64,000 nt of DNA from Blasia pusilla (Eukaryota; Marchantiophyta; Marchantiopsida; Blasiales): positions 12,462,001-12,526,000 of the forward strand of contig CM114275.1 of the NCBI GenBank assembly GCA_050084515.1. The letters are read 5' to 3'. The first letter of the stretch is position 1. Each line of letters begins with the position of its first letter. The notes under the pieces are model-generated. The model ran no database searches. It had not been told where the DNA came from and saw nothing but the letters and a program-made list of their open reading frames with translations. Positions 60,392 to 64,000 of the stretch are shown here, in pieces. Both the position numbers and the translations under genes were made by a program.

Positions 60392-61135
60392 CTATGCACT
60401 ACTTTCGCAACTATCCAAATTGGTGGAATCTATTTCTTCATCATCTGTGGTTTGCCACTCATCTATAAGCTCCTCCATGTCTCCGGAGACTTGGTTGATC
60501 CGGTATGGTTGTTTGAGTGGCTTGTTTCCAATCAAGTCATGTGGAGTACTTTCTACCAAGTGCCCAAATTCAATGGATTCTTTGACCCAATTGTAATGAA
60601 GCATATACAGACCTTGAGATGAGACCCACAAATGAATCAATGTCTTTCCATGATGTCTACAGGGTTTGGAAAAGGATCGGAAAATCAAGTGGGTGGTATT
60701 CCTATCCACCATGTCATCCACATGCCCACCACATTCGAGAATTTTTCTCTTTATCCATGTCAACCTCCATTGAGATATATTGTCAGGGACAAATACTACC
60801 CTCACCCGATCAAACATGGTTGGATATGGAGTGTGTAGCGGACCAGTTGGGAGTGGTTTCCCTTCCCTCACATTCTTCCAATACAATTTCTTTTCCCTCA
60901 GAACAGCCACCGAGCTTGATTTACTCTGGAATAGATCATGGTCGTCATGGTCATGGAATCTTTCATCCTGGATGGACAAGGACAACCAATCTATGTGGAC
61001 ATATTTAACATCCCGTTCATTCCTCTGGGAATTCAAGATGGTCCATCTGAAATTCTCCAAAACTCTTATCCAATTCCCAGAAATGCCATGTGTGGCGTCA
61101 CGGAGACAATCAGTCTCTCTCCTACCCAATTTCAC
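60392..61135 (-). CDS. BRCT-like domain frame, probable captured host gene fragment
   Basis: An uninterrupted 247-codon minus-strand frame (the start shown is a GTG; the frame continues upstream to a stop near 61,156, so the true start is unknown). Residues about 109-200 look like a BRCT domain: VRVVFVPDNISQWRLTWIKR, KILECGGHVDDMVDRNTTHL and, after an insertion, LHYNWVKESIEFGHLVEST. This gives the hydrophobic strand, the GG turn, the THLI strand and the conserved Trp of the last helix. BRCT domains bind phosphoproteins or DNA ends in repair factors; X-family polymerases such as Pol lambda carry one of this single-domain type. The C-terminus is acidic. It lies 400 bp upstream of the CACTA transposase on the same strand. 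Confidence 0.6.
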   Translation of the reverse strand: MKLGRRETDCLRDATHGISGNWIRVLENFRWTILNSQRNERDVKYVHIDWLSLSIQDERFHDHDDHDLFQSKSSSVAVLREKKLYWKNVREGKPLPTGPLHTPYPTMFDRVRVVFVPDNISQWRLTWIKRKILECGGHVDDMVDRNTTHLIFRSFSKPCRHHGKTLIHLWVSSQGLYMLHYNWVKESIEFGHLVESTPHDLIGNKPLKQPYRINQVSGDMEELIDEWQTTDDEEIDSTNLDSCESSA

Positions 61136-62802
61136 AAATTTTGTCTTTAGCCGACATCATTCATCATGGGGCAATTCAGGGGAGGCCATGATGCAGGCTT
61201 CAATCCCTCCAAAAAGAGAGGTTGGCATTTTACCCCATGTGCATCCGGGTGAGGTCTCATGACACATTAACACTTTAGAGACACAGCCATTTGGGAGTGG
61301 GGAAAGCTCAAAAATTCTCATTTTGGTATTGTGTTGCCAATGGTTTTCCATGATGGGCTACCTAGCTCTAAAGCTATACTTGCATGATTGGATATGGCAA
61401 TGGATGACGAATGAATACAGAATTCCACCTGCAACAGGACACATCCTAATCAAGAGCCTTTTAGAAACCACCGCGATTACATTTCATTCTTCCAAAACAT
61501 GTCTAATGCATAATGTTGATACAAAACCTGATATTATGTAGTTTTGCAATTATGGCCGTTCGATCAAAATTTCAAAAGATTGGAACTCTCAAAATCAGAG
61601 GGTAGGTAATGACCACTCTCTATACAAAGTCAAACCACCTACCTAGTAAGCATGTTTAGAGCCTCGACCCTCTTTATATCAGAAGTGGCTACCCTGCACT
61701 CTCCACCAAAATGCCATAGAATTATGTTCAGACACGGATCTCTCATCCGCCAACCTGCATTTCAAATCCATGAAATATGATCTCTCAAAGGAGTCTAAAG
61801 TGTGGGATCAACTTTGATCTGGTGGCAACAGAACCACCACCTATCCTCACCACATGCAACATGGTCATATATAATCCGATCGCATGCATAACCCTTATTG
61901 ATTATTTGGTTGCATACATCCCCGTAATAGCTTCTTTTATCGTCCAAGGTCAAGAGTGTACATACACCATGGCCCCTCAAAATTAGCCAAATTCCATCAA
62001 TGAAGGATAATAACAGTGACTCACTCAATGACTTAAAAAAATGGATCCTCTTATTGTCTTATTGTTTACAATTACAAATGTTACCCGTTGGCCATATGAA
62101 GGGCCTCAAGTTAGGGTACGGATCTGACTCGTTGCCATACTGCAGCATCACGGCATATGTTTATGCAACATATGCAAACTTTCCCTGAAATTGTTCTATG
62201 ACTTGAGCAAATGCATACTAAGTTCCTCGAGGTGACTACTTCCCAAGTATTACAATACTCAAGAATAACCTCTACCATGTGGCCACCAATAGAACGTGCA
62301 TATTCAATGCTAGCTCGTGCTTTCCTAACTATGGGATGATCCTCCCCAGGGAGAATCCCCATGCATCATGACACATATGAAGGGTGACTTTGCGGGTGAT
62401 CCCAAGCATTAGCCATGCTTATAGTGCTCCTCTATCCTCCCTCCACATAACAATGTCTACAAATCGCACATACACGTGGCGATCTTCTAAGCGGAATAGC
62501 CAATTCCTGGTCTGCCTTTGTCGCCTATTTGGGGTCCAATAACGCTCAGAGTAAGCATGAAAGTAACAAATTTTTGCCCTTGCAGATTTTGGGAGTGCAA
62601 GGATACGGTCCAAGAGACTAGTAGGCCTGCTCATGGTAAAGATCTTGACCTTCACTTCAAAAGGAAGGCTCCTTAATATGGACAAAAAATACCCTGAGTT
62701 GTTTTGAACCATTGGTTGAAACGAAATACCCGCCATCACTCCGATGCCATCCAGAGACATGAAGGATGTTACATTCCTAAGACTTCTCTCTCCATGGTGC
62801 AT
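61136..62802 (-). other. Anonymous coding-like text upstream of the BRCT frame
   Basis: The minus strand holds several frames: 62,802-62,419 (127 codons; segments MSRPTSLLDRILALPKSARA and RLEDRHVYVRFVDIVMWRED), 62,362-62,111, 62,028-61,795 and 61,351-61,157. The last joins the BRCT frame in phase across one TGA. They could be exons of the same captured gene, but I recognise no domain and no clear splice junctions. Confidence 0.35.

Positions 62803-64000
<1,198 letters not shown>

Larger units (their letters stand above)
49987..62802 (-). mobile_element. CACTA (En/Spm) transposon, right end not found
   Basis: The left terminus CACTAGTACAAAAACCCCC begins at 49,987 inside a gypsy RT. A subterminal repeat array, a Ptta/En/Spm-type (tnpA-like) gene and a TNP2 transposase follow, both on the minus strand, which is the standard CACTA layout. 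The transposase gene is certain to about 59,990. Beyond that I place the BRCT-like frame and further anonymous text in the element only because no other boundary is visible. No TAGTG terminus matching the left end occurs before 64,000, so the right end is either outside the window or lost. Confidence 0.85.

Overview
This window reads as nuclear DNA from a land plant, most likely a flowering plant. The evidence is plant-type Ty1/copia and chromodomain-bearing Ty3/gypsy retrotransposons primed by initiator methionine tRNA, a CACTA (En/Spm) DNA transposon with TNP2 and Ptta/En/Spm-type proteins, long GA/CT microsatellites, and almost no intact host coding sequence. I cannot name the species. Most copies carry stop codons, frameshifts and deletions, and the one LTR pair I could compare differs at about 10% of sites, so the region is an old heterochromatin-like repeat stack. 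I found no convincing complete host protein-coding gene, tRNA, rRNA or CRISPR array.

Layout. 0.5-2.5 kb: a broken Ty3/gypsy fragment (family Z) followed by an LTR-like repeat present about 1.2 times in tandem. 3.0-4.4 kb: diverged exon-like repeats with a 35-bp inverted repeat and a CT microsatellite. 4.8-7.2 kb: a candidate DNA element edged by recurring palindromes. 8.9-10.6 and 19.2-21.2 kb: two CG-rich islands, the second holding a 34-37 bp minisatellite. 11.1-16.9 kb: a full-length but heavily decayed chromovirus (X) on the minus strand. 17-28 kb: mostly AT-rich DNA with foldbacks, a dispersed repeat (R) and a 161-bp GA run.

28.6-44.6 kb is a nest. Gypsy Z (plus strand) is interrupted in gag by a permuted, single-LTR chromovirus Y (minus strand). 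Further on Z is interrupted by a complete Ty1/copia element (36,688-41,419) with 312-bp LTRs and a 5-bp target duplication, AGGTG. 45.3-50.0 kb holds a second R copy, more LTR-like repeat and two further Z-family pol fragments.

From 49,987 to at least about 59,990 lies a CACTA transposon (transposase on the minus strand) that starts inside the last Z-family reverse transcriptase. It carries a subterminal repeat array, a Ptta/En/Spm (tnpA-like) gene, and a TNP2 transposase split by a 1,379-bp insertion with a 6-bp duplication. Upstream of the transposase is an uninterrupted 247-codon frame with a BRCT-like domain that looks like a captured host DNA-repair gene fragment. The right end of the CACTA element was not found in the window.

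The elements do not form a pathway. Their relations are chronological: Z is older than Y and the copia element, a Z-family RT is older than CACTA, and CACTA is older than its 1.4-kb insert. The best candidates for something new are the BRCT-like frame, the unidentified 1.4-kb insert, the permuted chromovirus and the palindrome-edged element.
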